Positions 23,709-33,364 of a DNA stretch of 64,000 bases are shown here, one piece after another. The stretch's first letter is position 1, and the number at the start of each line of letters is the position of its first letter. The stretch lies in assembly GCA_934317005.1 (NCBI GenBank), contig CAKREB010000008.1, forward strand, positions 1-64,000, written 5' to 3'. A program made the position numbers and the translations under genes. Under the pieces are notes generated by a model that did not search any database, had not been told where the DNA came from, and saw only the letters and a list, made by a program, of their open reading frames with translations. The DNA comes from an uncultured Lachnospiraceae bacterium. Lineage in GTDB: Bacteria > Bacillota > Clostridia > Lachnospirales > Lachnospiraceae.

Positions 23709-24809
23709 TTGAGAAAAACAAAAAAACTGCTTGCACTGATGCTGTGTGCAAGTTTAACAATTACTGCATTTACAGGCTGTGGAAAGAAAAGCTCGGATAC
23801 AAAAAAGAAAACTTCCGAAACAGTGGAAGTAACCGATCCTACGATTAAGGATGCAGCTTCTTATATTGATCTTGCAGAGTATAAGACAATCTCTCTGGAC
23901 AAAAAAGAGATCGATAAAAAAGTACAAAGCCAGATTGACAGTGTCATAAGCAGCAACGTGACATATAAGCAGATCAAAAGCGGTACCGTCAAAAAAGGTG
24001 ATACCGTTAATATCTACTATGTGGGAAAAATGGATGGCAAAGCTTTTAATGGTGGTTCCTGCACCAAAGATACTACGCCGGATGGCTATGATCTTGAAAT
24101 TGGTTCCAACACCTTTATCGGCGGCTTTGAGTCAGGGCTGATCGGTAAAAAGATCGGAGATACCGTTGATGTAGATGTGACATTTCCGGACAGTTATCCG
24201 CAAAACACTGATCTTCAGGGAAAGCCTGCGGTATTTACTGTTACGATAAACTATAAGAGAGGAAAGAAGATCACACCAAAGTTTGATGATGCTTTTGTAA
24301 AAAAGAACCTTTCCGATTACAAATCCGTAAAAGATTATAAGACAAAGACAAGAGAGTCTATTGTTAAGAGCATGGCAGTTGAAAAGGTATGCGATGATAC
24401 AAAGATCAACAAGTATCCAAAGGACAAAATAAATGCCATGAAGACACAGATCAAAAAATCTATTGAAAATTATCTGTCACAGAATAATACAACATTAGAT
24501 GATTATCTGCAGGGACAGAATATGACAGAAGAAGATTACAACAAGCAGATAGAAAAAACTTCTAAGGAAGATGTTGGAAATCAGCTTGTGTATAATGCAA
24601 TCGCACAGGCAGAAAGTCTCGAAGTTACGGATGATGAATATCAAAAGGAGCTTAAAACTTATCTGAAAAATTACAGCTGTGACAAAGAGTCTGACTTGAA
24701 TGAAACATTTTCAAAGACATATGGAACAACAGCAAAGGCTGTAATCTACAATTCATTATTGTATAATAAGATTGCAGACTATCTTGTAAAAAATGTAAAA
24801 GAATCATAA
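23709..24809 (+). CDS. FKBP-type peptidyl-prolyl isomerase lipoprotein, trigger-factor-like
   Basis: The 366-residue protein has a lipoprotein signal with lipobox ending in FTGC near residue 21. An FKBP domain follows (KKGDTVNIYYVGKMDGKAF and FIGGFESGLIGKKIGD), then a helical region similar to the trigger factor C-terminal chaperone domain. It lacks the ribosome-binding domain. It would help fold exported proteins on the outer face of the membrane. The TTG at 23709 is chosen because GGAGG lies 9 nt upstream and it begins the signal peptide with RKTKK; the ATG at 23685 precedes that site. Der follows 43 bp later. Confidence 0.85.
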   Translation: MRKTKKLLALMLCASLTITAFTGCGKKSSDTKKKTSETVEVTDPTIKDAASYIDLAEYKTISLDKKEIDKKVQSQIDSVISSNVTYKQIKSGTVKKGDTVNIYYVGKMDGKAFNGGSCTKDTTPDGYDLEIGSNTFIGGFESGLIGKKIGDTVDVDVTFPDSYPQNTDLQGKPAVFTVTINYKRGKKITPKFDDAFVKKNLSDYKSVKDYKTKTRESIVKSMAVEKVCDDTKINKYPKDKINAMKTQIKKSIENYLSQNNTTLDDYLQGQNMTEEDYNKQIEKTSKEDVGNQLVYNAIAQAESLEVTDDEYQKELKTYLKNYSCDKESDLNETFSKTYGTTAKAVIYNSLLYNKIADYLVKNVKES

Positions 24810-24852
24810 ATAGCGTAAATCATTAAGAAATACAGAACAGGAGGACAGGATT

Positions 24853-26175
24853 GTGAGTAAACCGATTGTAGCAATTGTAGGACGCCCAAATGTCGGAAAA
24901 TCTACATTGTTTAATATGATGGCAGGTGAGAGGATTGCCATTGTTAAAGATACACCAGGTGTTACAAGAGATCGTATTTATGCGGACGTATCCTGGCTGA
25001 ATTATAACTTTACGATCATGGATACCGGTGGAATTGAGCCGGAATCCAACAACCAGATGTTACGTGATATGCGTGAACAGGCTGAGATGGCAATTGAGAT
25101 GGCCGATGTGGTTATGTTTATCGTGGATGTGAAACAGGGGCTTGTGGATGCCGATTTTAAAGTGGCAGATATGTTGCGCAAAGCGCAGAAAAAGGTTGTT
25201 TTAGTAGTCAATAAGGTAGATAGCTTTGAAAAAATGATGCCGGATGTATATGAATTTTACAATCTCGGAATTGGTGATCCGCATCCGGTATCTTCTTTAG
25301 GAAAGCTTGGCATTGGTGATATGTTGGATGAAGTAACCTCTCTTTTCCCGGAAAATGTGGAACAGGAGGAAGATGAGCGTCCACGTGTGGCAATCGTCGG
25401 AAAACCGAATGTTGGAAAGTCTTCCATTATCAATAAGCTTCTGGGTGAAAATCGTGTAATCGTTTCTGATGTAGCAGGAACGACACGAGATGCCATTGAT
25501 ACCGCCATTAGCTGGAATGACAGGGACTATGTATTTATCGATACAGCAGGTCTTCGCCGCAAAAATAAAATTAAAGAGGAGATAGAGCGGTATAGTATTT
25601 TACGAACGGTTTCTGCCGTAGAACGTGCAGACGTGGTGGTGCTTGTCATTGATGCAACAGAGGGTGTGACAGAGCAGGACGCAAAGATTGCAGGGATTGC
25701 ACATGATCGTGGAAGAGGTATGATCATTGCAGTCAACAAGTGGGATGCCGTAGAAAAAAATAACAATTCCGTAAAAGAGTATACCAATAAGATAAGAAAT
25801 GTATTATCTTTTATGCCATATGCAGAAATCTTATTTATTTCCGCAAAGACAGGACAGCGTATTCCAAAGCTGTTTGATGTGCTGGAAGCTGTTATTCAGA
25901 ACCACCAGCTTCGTGTGGCAACAGGTGTCTTAAATGATATTTTGGCTGAGGCAGTTGCTATGCAGCAGCCACCTTCTGACAAGGGACGCCGCTTAAAGAT
26001 TTACTATATGACACAGGTTGGAGTAAAGCCGCCGACATTTGTTATCTTTGTCAATGACAAGCGGCTGATGCATTTTTCTTATACGAGATATTTGGAAAAT
26101 AAGATACGTGAAGCTTTTGGGTTTGGCGGTACATCCTTAAAGTTCTATATTCGGGAGCGCAAAAAGGATAAATAG
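24853..26175 (+). CDS. der: Ribosome biogenesis GTPase Der
   Basis: Der (EngA) is an essential GTPase for 50S assembly. The 440-residue protein has two GTPase domains in tandem, with Walker A motifs GRPNVGKSTLF (near residue 9) and GKPNVGKSSII (near 183), NKVD and NKWD G4 motifs, and a C-terminal KH-like domain. The GTG start is preceded by AGGAGG. It is followed by plsY and gpsA, a common clostridial order. Confidence 0.97.
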   Translation: MSKPIVAIVGRPNVGKSTLFNMMAGERIAIVKDTPGVTRDRIYADVSWLNYNFTIMDTGGIEPESNNQMLRDMREQAEMAIEMADVVMFIVDVKQGLVDADFKVADMLRKAQKKVVLVVNKVDSFEKMMPDVYEFYNLGIGDPHPVSSLGKLGIGDMLDEVTSLFPENVEQEEDERPRVAIVGKPNVGKSSIINKLLGENRVIVSDVAGTTRDAIDTAISWNDRDYVFIDTAGLRRKNKIKEEIERYSILRTVSAVERADVVVLVIDATEGVTEQDAKIAGIAHDRGRGMIIAVNKWDAVEKNNNSVKEYTNKIRNVLSFMPYAEILFISAKTGQRIPKLFDVLEAVIQNHQLRVATGVLNDILAEAVAMQQPPSDKGRRLKIYYMTQVGVKPPTFVIFVNDKRLMHFSYTRYLENKIREAFGFGGTSLKFYIRERKKDK

Positions 26176-26207
26176 CAGAATAACTGTAGCGAAATGGAGA
26201 AAAGGAA

Positions 26208-26852
26208 ATGGAAATGATAGTGTGTTTGATAGTCGGCTACTTTTGCGGCTGCATTTCAAGTGGATATTTTGTAGGAAAATTTTATAAAAAGGATATTCGG
26301 GAGCTGGGAAGTGGAAATGCCGGAACGACGAATGTACTTCGCAACTTTGGTGTGATTCCGGCAATCATTACGTTTGTTGGTGATCTTGCAAAGGCATTTA
26401 TACCTATTTTATTGATACGCTTTTGCTTTTCTACACCACAGGACTGGTATCTGCTTTGTCTTTACTGCGGTCTTGGCGTGGTACTGGGACACAACTATCC
26501 GTTTTATCTGGGATTTAAAGGTGGAAAAGGAATTGCCGTTACGGCTGCTGTTGTCATGTCAGCAGCCCATCCGATCATGATTCCGATTGGATTAGCTATT
26601 TTCATTCTGGCTGTTGTGCTGACGCGCTATGTGTCAGTTGGTTCCTTGTTTGTTGCCTGGTACATACCGGCAAATACACTTGTTTTTTATCATTCGGATC
26701 CGCAGTTTGTACATATGATGGTTTTAAGCCTGTTATTTACCGCTTTTGCTTATTTCCAGCACAGACAGAATATTGTCAGATTGATACACGGAAATGAAAA
26801 TAAATTATGGAAGACAAAGAAGGAGAAGGAGGCGTTAGCAGAAAATGAGTAA
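26208..26852 (+). CDS. plsY: Glycerol-3-phosphate acyltransferase PlsY
   Basis: PlsY transfers acyl groups from acyl-phosphate to glycerol 3-phosphate, starting phospholipid synthesis. The 214-residue protein has several membrane helices and the conserved loops SGNAGTTNVLRNFG, GHNYPFYLGFKGGKGIA, and a third near the C-terminus. A second ATG at 26214 is possible. It overlaps gpsA by 8 bp, which makes its substrate. Confidence 0.95.
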   Translation: MEMIVCLIVGYFCGCISSGYFVGKFYKKDIRELGSGNAGTTNVLRNFGVIPAIITFVGDLAKAFIPILLIRFCFSTPQDWYLLCLYCGLGVVLGHNYPFYLGFKGGKGIAVTAAVVMSAAHPIMIPIGLAIFILAVVLTRYVSVGSLFVAWYIPANTLVFYHSDPQFVHMMVLSLLFTAFAYFQHRQNIVRLIHGNENKLWKTKKEKEALAENE

Positions 26853-27858
26853 AGTTAGTTTTCTTGGCGCAGGAAGTTGGGGAACTGCACTGGCGATCAT
26901 GTTAGCAAAGCATGGTCATGAGGTTACACTTTGGTCAAAGGTTGAGGCAGAGGTAAAGATGTTGGTGGAAAACCGCGAGCACAAACATCGTCTTCCCGGA
27001 GTGAAGCTGCCGGATTCTATTGTTGTTACGCAGGATTTAAAACAGGCGTGTACGGATCAGGAGTTAATCGTATTTTCTGTAGCATCACCTTTTGTTAGGA
27101 GCGTGGCAAAAGAAGCTTCTGAACTGATTCGTGATGGTCAGAAGATCGTTAATGTGGCAAAGGGAATCGAAGAAACTTCGTTAGATACGCTTCGTGATAT
27201 TATTGTCGAAGAAATCCCACAGGCAAATGTGTCTGTACTATCCGGTCCAAGTCATGCAGAGGAGGTTGCTGTTGGCATGCCAACTACTGTTGTAGTTGGA
27301 AGCACCAACAAAGAAACAGCCATCTTTATTCAGGAAATCTTTATGAACGATGCATTCCGTGTATATATCAGTCCGGATATCATTGGAATCGAACTGGGTG
27401 GTTCCGTGAAAAATGTCATTGCTTTAGCAGCCGGTGTATGCGATGGACTTGGCTTTGGAGATAATACAAAGGCTGCCCTGATCACGCGTGGAATTGCGGA
27501 GATCACACGGCTTGGTGTAGCAATGGGAGCAAAAATGGAAACACTTGGCGGTCTGTCCGGAATCGGTGATCTGATCGTTACCTGCACAAGCAATCATAGC
27601 CGTAATCATAATGCCGGTTATCTGATTGGACAGGGATACAGCGTAGAGGACGCCTTAAAAGAAGTCAATCAAGTGGTAGAAGGCGTGTATTCTGCAAAAG
27701 CTGTCAGCCATCTTGCTAAAAAGTATCAGGTTTCTATGCCAATCGTAGAGCAGATCTGTCAGGTACTTTTTGAGGGAGCCGATGTCAACGATGCGATCAA
27801 GAAGCTTTTGACAAGGGACAGATGCATGGAATATCCTGATCTTGGTTGGATGGAATAA
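26845..27858 (+). CDS. gpsA: Glycerol-3-phosphate dehydrogenase [NAD(P)+]
   Basis: The enzyme reduces dihydroxyacetone phosphate to glycerol 3-phosphate, the substrate of PlsY. The 337-residue protein has the Rossmann motif GAGSWGTALA, NVAKGIE, SGPSHAEEV, and the catalytic Lys in GGSVKNVIALAAG. It overlaps plsY by 8 bp, so the two are translated together. Confidence 0.97.
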   Translation: MSKVSFLGAGSWGTALAIMLAKHGHEVTLWSKVEAEVKMLVENREHKHRLPGVKLPDSIVVTQDLKQACTDQELIVFSVASPFVRSVAKEASELIRDGQKIVNVAKGIEETSLDTLRDIIVEEIPQANVSVLSGPSHAEEVAVGMPTTVVVGSTNKETAIFIQEIFMNDAFRVYISPDIIGIELGGSVKNVIALAAGVCDGLGFGDNTKAALITRGIAEITRLGVAMGAKMETLGGLSGIGDLIVTCTSNHSRNHNAGYLIGQGYSVEDALKEVNQVVEGVYSAKAVSHLAKKYQVSMPIVEQICQVLFEGADVNDAIKKLLTRDRCMEYPDLGWME

Positions 27859-27911
27859 TCATGTGAAAGACAGCATACATGTTATACAAAAATATTTCGG
27901 AGTGATATAAC

Positions 27912-28274
27912 ATGTATGAACAGGAAAATGAAATCACGGAACGAAGACTTAGCCGTTCTGACAAAATTTTGGTGGCAAAGTCTGCTTTTACGCAGAATAA
28001 GCCGGTCACTTTAAAAGCAGAATATACAAAAAGTGATCTGGAAACAAATGATACAAAAAGGGAGATGTCACCTGTGAAAAAGAAGCATCACTTTGGCATG
28101 GTTCGCATGGTAACAGCAGGGGTGCTTTTTTTCTTGCTGATTGCAGCATTCCATTTTCAGATTACTACAGACAGTTTTAGCAGGGAAGCTATAGAGCAGG
28201 CTCTATCTGATGAAACACATTGGAATGAACTGGTTCAGTATGCGGTACAGGTGATTGGTACAATACAGAAATAA
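27912..28274 (+). CDS. Single-pass membrane protein of unknown function
   Basis: I do not recognise this 120-residue protein. It has a charged N-terminal half (residues 1-60, cytoplasmic), a basic patch KKKHHF, one membrane helix at about 68-83, and a short extracellular tail of about 35 residues. It sits between gpsA and the radical SAM gene in the same direction, and a GGAGTG ribosome binding site lies upstream of the ATG. Confidence 0.6.
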   Translation: MYEQENEITERRLSRSDKILVAKSAFTQNKPVTLKAEYTKSDLETNDTKREMSPVKKKHHFGMVRMVTAGVLFFLLIAAFHFQITTDSFSREAIEQALSDETHWNELVQYAVQVIGTIQK

Positions 28275-28295
28275 CAGAAAAAGAAAGAGGTAAAC

Positions 28296-30167
28296 ATGAG
28301 GAAACTGGCATTAAGCGATGAAATATTATTATCGATAGAAAAACCAGCCCGCTATATTGGCGGTGAGATCAATATGGTTAAAAAAGATCCGTCAAAGGTA
28401 GATATCCGGTTCTGTATGTGCTTTCCGGATGTTTATGAGATTGGCATGTCACATTTAGGGATTCAGATCTTATATGATATGCTTAACCTGCGCGACGATA
28501 TCTATTGTGAAAGAGTATATTCTCCGTGGGTAGACTTAGATGCTGTCATGAGGGAAAAAAATATCCCTCTTTTTGCGCTCGAAAGTCAGGAGCCTGTCAA
28601 GGATTTTGATTTTCTTGGTATTACACTGCAGTATGAAATGTGTTATACAAATATTTTGCAGGTGCTTGACCTTGCACAGATTCCACTCATAGCAAAGGAA
28701 CGCACAAAAGAGCATCCTTTTGTGATTGGTGGCGGTCCGTGTGCATATAATCCTGAGCCAATCGCAGACTTTTTTGACATGTTTTATATCGGTGAAGGAG
28801 AAACCGTGTATGATGATCTGATGGACGCCTATAAGGAGTGGAAAAAAACTGACGAAAGCCGTGTAGATTTCCTGAAAAAAGCGGCACAGATTGAAGGAAT
28901 TTATGTTCCGCAATTTTACGATGTGACCTATCATGAAGACGGAACCATACGTTCCTTTGAACCGATCGTGCCGGAAGCACCAAAAAAGGTGTTAAAACAG
29001 GTAGAACGTGATATGTCAGATACATTTTATCCTGAGAAACCGCTTGTGCCATATATCAAGGTGACACAGGACCGTGTCGTTTTGGAAATCCAGAGAGGCT
29101 GCATCAGAGGCTGCCGTTTCTGTCAGGCGGGTATGCTGTATCGACCGATCCGTCCACGAGATCTGGACTTTTTAAAACAACGTGCCAAAGTGATGTTAGA
29201 ATCGACCGGACATGACGAAATTTCTCTTAGTTCATTAAGTTCCAGTGATTATAAAGAGCTGCCGGAGCTTGTTTACTGGCTCATCGATGAATTTCATGAC
29301 AAGGGAGTCAATATTTCCCTGCCTTCTCTGAGAATTGATGCATTTGCTTTGGATGTCATGTCTAAAGTACAGGATATTCGAAAAAGCAGTCTGACTTTCG
29401 CACCGGAAGCTGGTTCACAGCGTATGCGAAATGTGATCAACAAGGGATTGACAGAGGAAGTGATCTTAAAGGGGGCAATGGATGCATTTATTGGTGGATG
29501 GAATCGCGTAAAGCTTTATTTTATGCTTGGTCTTCCCGGAGAAACCTGGGACGATATTGAACAGATTGCCGTTCTTTCTGATAAGATCGCACGTGAATAT
29601 TATACAATTCCAAAGGAAAAACGAAATGGAAAAGTAAATATAGTAACCAGTACATCAATCTTTGTTCCAAAGCCGTTTACTCCATTCCAGTGGGCACCAA
29701 TGGTATCAAAAGAAGATGCACGCGAAAAGAGATTTTTCCTGTTAGATAAGGTAAAATCCCAGTTAAACGCAAAGAGCATCAAATATAACTGTCACGATGC
29801 TGATGTATCAGAGCTAGAGGGTGTTTTTGCACGTGGAGACAGAAGGCTTTGTGGTGTTATTTTACAGGCATATCAAAATGGCTGCATCTACGATGCATGG
29901 TCAGAATATTTCCATTATGACCGCTGGGCACAGGCATTTGAAGACCATCATCTGAATATGGACTTTTATATCAAAAGAGAACGTAGTGAGGATGAAATAT
30001 TCCCATGGGATTTCATTGATATTGGTGTATCAAAACAATTTTTACTAAAAGAATACCATCAGGCAAAGAAGGCTGTTGTTACACCGAACTGCAGGGCAAA
30101 ATGTGCCGGCTGCGGAGCAGCAAAGTTTGGCTGTGGAGTGTGTGTCGAAGAAAGGGGGCAGGCTTAG
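28296..30167 (+). CDS. TIGR03960-type B12-binding radical SAM protein
   Basis: The 623-residue protein has an N-terminal B12-binding-like domain and a radical SAM core with RGCIRGCRFCQAG (about residues 268-280), giving CxxxCxxC. A Cys-rich tail, CRAKCAGCGAAKFGCGVC, may bind a further cluster. The substrate is not known. It abuts the DUF2344 gene by one base, and the pair typically travel with RNase E/G, which suggests a role in RNA or ribosome modification. Confidence 0.85.
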   Translation: MRKLALSDEILLSIEKPARYIGGEINMVKKDPSKVDIRFCMCFPDVYEIGMSHLGIQILYDMLNLRDDIYCERVYSPWVDLDAVMREKNIPLFALESQEPVKDFDFLGITLQYEMCYTNILQVLDLAQIPLIAKERTKEHPFVIGGGPCAYNPEPIADFFDMFYIGEGETVYDDLMDAYKEWKKTDESRVDFLKKAAQIEGIYVPQFYDVTYHEDGTIRSFEPIVPEAPKKVLKQVERDMSDTFYPEKPLVPYIKVTQDRVVLEIQRGCIRGCRFCQAGMLYRPIRPRDLDFLKQRAKVMLESTGHDEISLSSLSSSDYKELPELVYWLIDEFHDKGVNISLPSLRIDAFALDVMSKVQDIRKSSLTFAPEAGSQRMRNVINKGLTEEVILKGAMDAFIGGWNRVKLYFMLGLPGETWDDIEQIAVLSDKIAREYYTIPKEKRNGKVNIVTSTSIFVPKPFTPFQWAPMVSKEDAREKRFFLLDKVKSQLNAKSIKYNCHDADVSELEGVFARGDRRLCGVILQAYQNGCIYDAWSEYFHYDRWAQAFEDHHLNMDFYIKRERSEDEIFPWDFIDIGVSKQFLLKEYHQAKKAVVTPNCRAKCAGCGAAKFGCGVCVEERGQA

Positions 30168-30992
30168 ATGAAAGCACGATTAAAATTTTCTAAAATAGGT
30201 TCTATGCGCTTTATCGGTCATCTGGATGTCATGCGCTACTTTCAAAAGGCATTTCGCAGGGCAGATATTTCTATCAGCTACAGCCAGGGATATTCTCCCC
30301 ATCAGCTGATGTCCTTTGCCTCTCCTTTAGGAATCGGGTTAAGCAGTGATGCCGAGTATCTTGATATTGTTTTAGATGACAATGAACCGACAGAGCATAT
30401 CTTAGACAGGATCAATGCCGTAATGAATGACGAGATTACCGTAAAGACTTTTACTATTTTAGATGATGAGGCCAAAACGTCTATGGCAGTGTTAGCTGCC
30501 TGCGACTATCTGATCACAGTGAAACCGGATCAGTTAAGCTTTTTACTAGATGAGGACATGAGAAAGTGTGCGCTTAAAACATTTGCAAAAAGAGATTCTA
30601 TTGAAATTTTAAAAAAGACAAAACGTTCAGAAAAAATGGTAGATATTAAGGAAAATATTTACTGTGTAACGGATATCAGACAGCAGTTTGAATCATTTAC
30701 CGGTCAGAAGTATCAAAACTTAGCGTTAGATACGAACCTTTATCAGCCGGTTTTATATATGCAGCTTACCGCAGGAAGTGTGGTAAATATTAAGCCGGAA
30801 CTTGTGCTTGAGGCATTGCACAGTCAGGAATCAAAAGAGTATGACTGGCTTGCTTACCAGATTCATCGAATAGAGATGTATGCAGACATGGACGCAAAGA
30901 AGGGAGAGGTTCATACACTTTCCTCAGAAGTACCATGCAGACTGCTTCCTCTTTCAGAATATGCCGGATGTAGAAAGGAAGAGGTAGAGTGA
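30168..30992 (+). CDS. TIGR03936/DUF2344 radical SAM-associated protein
   Basis: The 274-residue protein has the family start MKARLKFSKIGSMRFIGHLD and the SQGYSPHQLMSFASPLGIG segment. The family works with the preceding radical SAM protein; in some bacteria the two are fused. The stop overlaps the GTG of the RNase gene by 4 bp. The precise function is unknown. Confidence 0.85.
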   Translation: MKARLKFSKIGSMRFIGHLDVMRYFQKAFRRADISISYSQGYSPHQLMSFASPLGIGLSSDAEYLDIVLDDNEPTEHILDRINAVMNDEITVKTFTILDDEAKTSMAVLAACDYLITVKPDQLSFLLDEDMRKCALKTFAKRDSIEILKKTKRSEKMVDIKENIYCVTDIRQQFESFTGQKYQNLALDTNLYQPVLYMQLTAGSVVNIKPELVLEALHSQESKEYDWLAYQIHRIEMYADMDAKKGEVHTLSSEVPCRLLPLSEYAGCRKEEVE

Positions 30993-32194
30993 CAAACCAG
31001 CTTCTTATCAGTAAAAAAGAAGAATATATTGTGACAGCGTTTCGCGAGGACGAAAGGATTCGACAGTTTCAGGTAGAGCCTGCTGCATCGGATGAAATCC
31101 TTGGAAATATTTATGTTGGAAAGGTGCGCAATATTGTAAAAAATATTAATGCTGCTTTCGTAGAGTTTCAAAAGGGACAAATGGGATATCTGTCCTTAAA
31201 TACGGACATTCGTCCGATCAAGACAGACAGTGTCACGCATGCGCAGGACAGAATATTGATCGGAGATGAAATTCTGGTGCAGGTGGTGCGCGAGGCTGTA
31301 AAAACTAAACCGCCCACACTCTCGGTTGCATTGGATTTTGCCGGAAAATATGTTGTCTTAACGGCAGGAAGTGCCAAAGTCAGTATCTCACATAAGATTA
31401 AAGACAAGCAGGAACGCAAGCGGTTACAAGAACTTTTGGAAAGCTACTGTAAGGATGGAACCTTTGGACTTTTAGCAAGGACAAACAGTGCGACAGCATC
31501 AGAAGAAGAGTTAATATGTGAGATTCATAAGCTGCAAAAAAAATATAATGATCTGATCACATATGGAAAACATAAAGCGCAGTTTTCCTGCCTGATGCAG
31601 GCACCAAAAGCATATCTTGGCAGTATTCGTGATATGTATCATAACAGTATTTCAGAGGTTGTCACCGACAGCAGTGAAGTCTATCAGGAGGTTCATGATT
31701 TTCTGAAAGAAAATGGCTGGGAAAATTTGATCACGCTCACGCTTTGGGATGAAGAGCACGGAAAAATGGACGCTGTGTACGATATTTCCAAAAATCTTGA
31801 GAAAGCCCTGTCATCCAAAGTCTGGCTAAAAAGTGGTGCCTATCTTGTGATTCAGCCGACAGAAGCACTGATTTCTATCGATGTAAATACTGGAAAAGCG
31901 ATTTCTAAGAAAAAGGATGTGCAGAAAAACTTTTTGAAGGTGAATTTAGAGGCAGCAAAAGAAATTGCTGTGCAGATCCGGCTTCGAAATCTTTCCGGTA
32001 TTATTTTAGTAGATTTCATTGATATGGTATCTTCGGAGGACAACCAGACATTATTAAATGTTTTCCGTACAGAATTAGCAAAAGATCCTATTCCCGCAAG
32101 ACTGGTCGATATGACAAAGCTTGGACTAGTGGAAGTAACACGAAAAAAAGTAAGAAAACCATTGCATGAACAAATCGTGACAAGAAAGAAATGA
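30989..32194 (+). CDS. rng: Ribonuclease E/G family, without Zn-link
   Basis: RNase E/G endonucleases process rRNA and mRNA. The 401-residue protein has an S1 RNA-binding domain (about residues 35-115), the 5'-sensor region, and the catalytic acids in SIDVNTGKA and VDFIDM. It ends soon after LVEVTRKKVRKPL, before the CPxCxGxG Zn-link that joins subunits in the E. coli enzyme. The GTG start overlaps the previous stop, and the stop overlaps a possible ATG of the next gene (ATGA). Confidence 0.88.
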   Translation: MTNQLLISKKEEYIVTAFREDERIRQFQVEPAASDEILGNIYVGKVRNIVKNINAAFVEFQKGQMGYLSLNTDIRPIKTDSVTHAQDRILIGDEILVQVVREAVKTKPPTLSVALDFAGKYVVLTAGSAKVSISHKIKDKQERKRLQELLESYCKDGTFGLLARTNSATASEEELICEIHKLQKKYNDLITYGKHKAQFSCLMQAPKAYLGSIRDMYHNSISEVVTDSSEVYQEVHDFLKENGWENLITLTLWDEEHGKMDAVYDISKNLEKALSSKVWLKSGAYLVIQPTEALISIDVNTGKAISKKKDVQKNFLKVNLEAAKEIAVQIRLRNLSGIILVDFIDMVSSEDNQTLLNVFRTELAKDPIPARLVDMTKLGLVEVTRKKVRKPLHEQIVTRKK

Positions 32195-32205
32195 GGCGAA
32201 CGTAT

Positions 32206-33303
32206 ATGATGAAATATTTTGTACCTACTATGGTGTTTCAGGAAAGAAATGCTGTACAGAATCATAGTGAACAGATGGTAAGTTATGGAAAAAAGGCATT
32301 GATCGTAACCGGAAAACACTCTTCAAAGGAAAACGGCGCACTACAGGATGTAATTGATGGTCTTGAAAAGCACCAGACAGCTTATGTTGTGTTTGACCGG
32401 ATTTCAGAAAATCCAACGATAGCCAGTGTGATGGAGGCAGCTACTTTAGGACGTACAGAAGGGACAGATTTTGTGATTGGTATCGGTGGCGGTTCTCCTT
32501 TGGATGCTGCCAAGGCAATCGCTTTAATGATTCAAAACCGTGATACATCAGAAGAAATCTTATATCAAAATGTAAAGCTTCGTCATCTTCCGGTTGTAGA
32601 AGTTCCAACAACATGTGGAACCGGTTCTGAAGTGACACCATATGCTATTTTGACAAGAGATGATATTCAGACAAAGCAGAGTATCAGTCATCTGATCTAT
32701 CCTGAGCTTGCTTTGGTAGATGGAAAGTATTTAAAGCATGCACCAATGTCTGTCATTACAAATACAGCGATTGACGCACTGGGACATATGTTAGAAAGTT
32801 ATTTTCATACAAAAGCAACGGATTACAGCCGAATGTTTGCACAGTACGCTATGGAGGTATGGTCAGAGGCAGCAAAAATCTTTTTTGAGATGGATGTAGA
32901 AGAAGAAACCTATGATCAGTTAATGTTTGCATCCAGTCTTGCCGGAATGGCAATTACTCATACCGGTACCAGCCTTCCACACGGATTAAGCTATTATCTG
33001 ACTTATCATAAGGGCATTCCGCACGGAAAAGCGGTTGGCATTTTTTTACCGGGATATCTTCGTGCCGTAGCAGAGGAATATGAAGCGCAGGTCGTTATGG
33101 CACTGCGTGCGCTTGGCTTTGGCAGTATAGAGCAGTTTGATGGCTTTATCAGGGAGATGCTTGGAAAGATTTCCGTTACCGAAAATGATATCGAAACGAT
33201 GGTACAGGAAATAGCAGGAAATCAGAAAAAGCTGTCTGCTGCCCCAATCGCTGTAACAAAGGACACATTGGAAACCATGTGCCGTGAGGCATTGCATAGC
33301 TAA
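32206..33303 (+). CDS. Iron-containing alcohol dehydrogenase
   Basis: A group III alcohol dehydrogenase of about 366 residues. It has the NAD-binding GIGGGSPLDAAKAIA, PTTCGTGSEVT, and metal ligands Asp and His in IDALGHMLES. Two further His in LPHG and IPHG are spaced 14 apart, as in FucO. The substrate is not clear; lactaldehyde, butanol or 1,3-propanediol are possible. Starts at 32191, 32206 or 32209 are possible. I chose 32206 because GAGG lies 9 nt upstream. It is closely linked to the RNase gene, where many clostridia instead have rplU. Confidence 0.87.
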   Translation: MMKYFVPTMVFQERNAVQNHSEQMVSYGKKALIVTGKHSSKENGALQDVIDGLEKHQTAYVVFDRISENPTIASVMEAATLGRTEGTDFVIGIGGGSPLDAAKAIALMIQNRDTSEEILYQNVKLRHLPVVEVPTTCGTGSEVTPYAILTRDDIQTKQSISHLIYPELALVDGKYLKHAPMSVITNTAIDALGHMLESYFHTKATDYSRMFAQYAMEVWSEAAKIFFEMDVEEETYDQLMFASSLAGMAITHTGTSLPHGLSYYLTYHKGIPHGKAVGIFLPGYLRAVAEEYEAQVVMALRALGFGSIEQFDGFIREMLGKISVTENDIETMVQEIAGNQKKLSAAPIAVTKDTLETMCREALHS

Positions 33304-33364
33304 AAAGGACAGTAAGTAAAAGGCTGCCTGTTATAAAAAGGAGTCTTAAAAAGGAGCGTTAATC

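Noticed and set aside
32191..32205. ATG at 32191 as the start of the alcohol dehydrogenase
   Set aside because: It overlaps the RNase stop and lies before the GAGG; the ATG at 32206 is better placed, though coupling through ATGA cannot be excluded.
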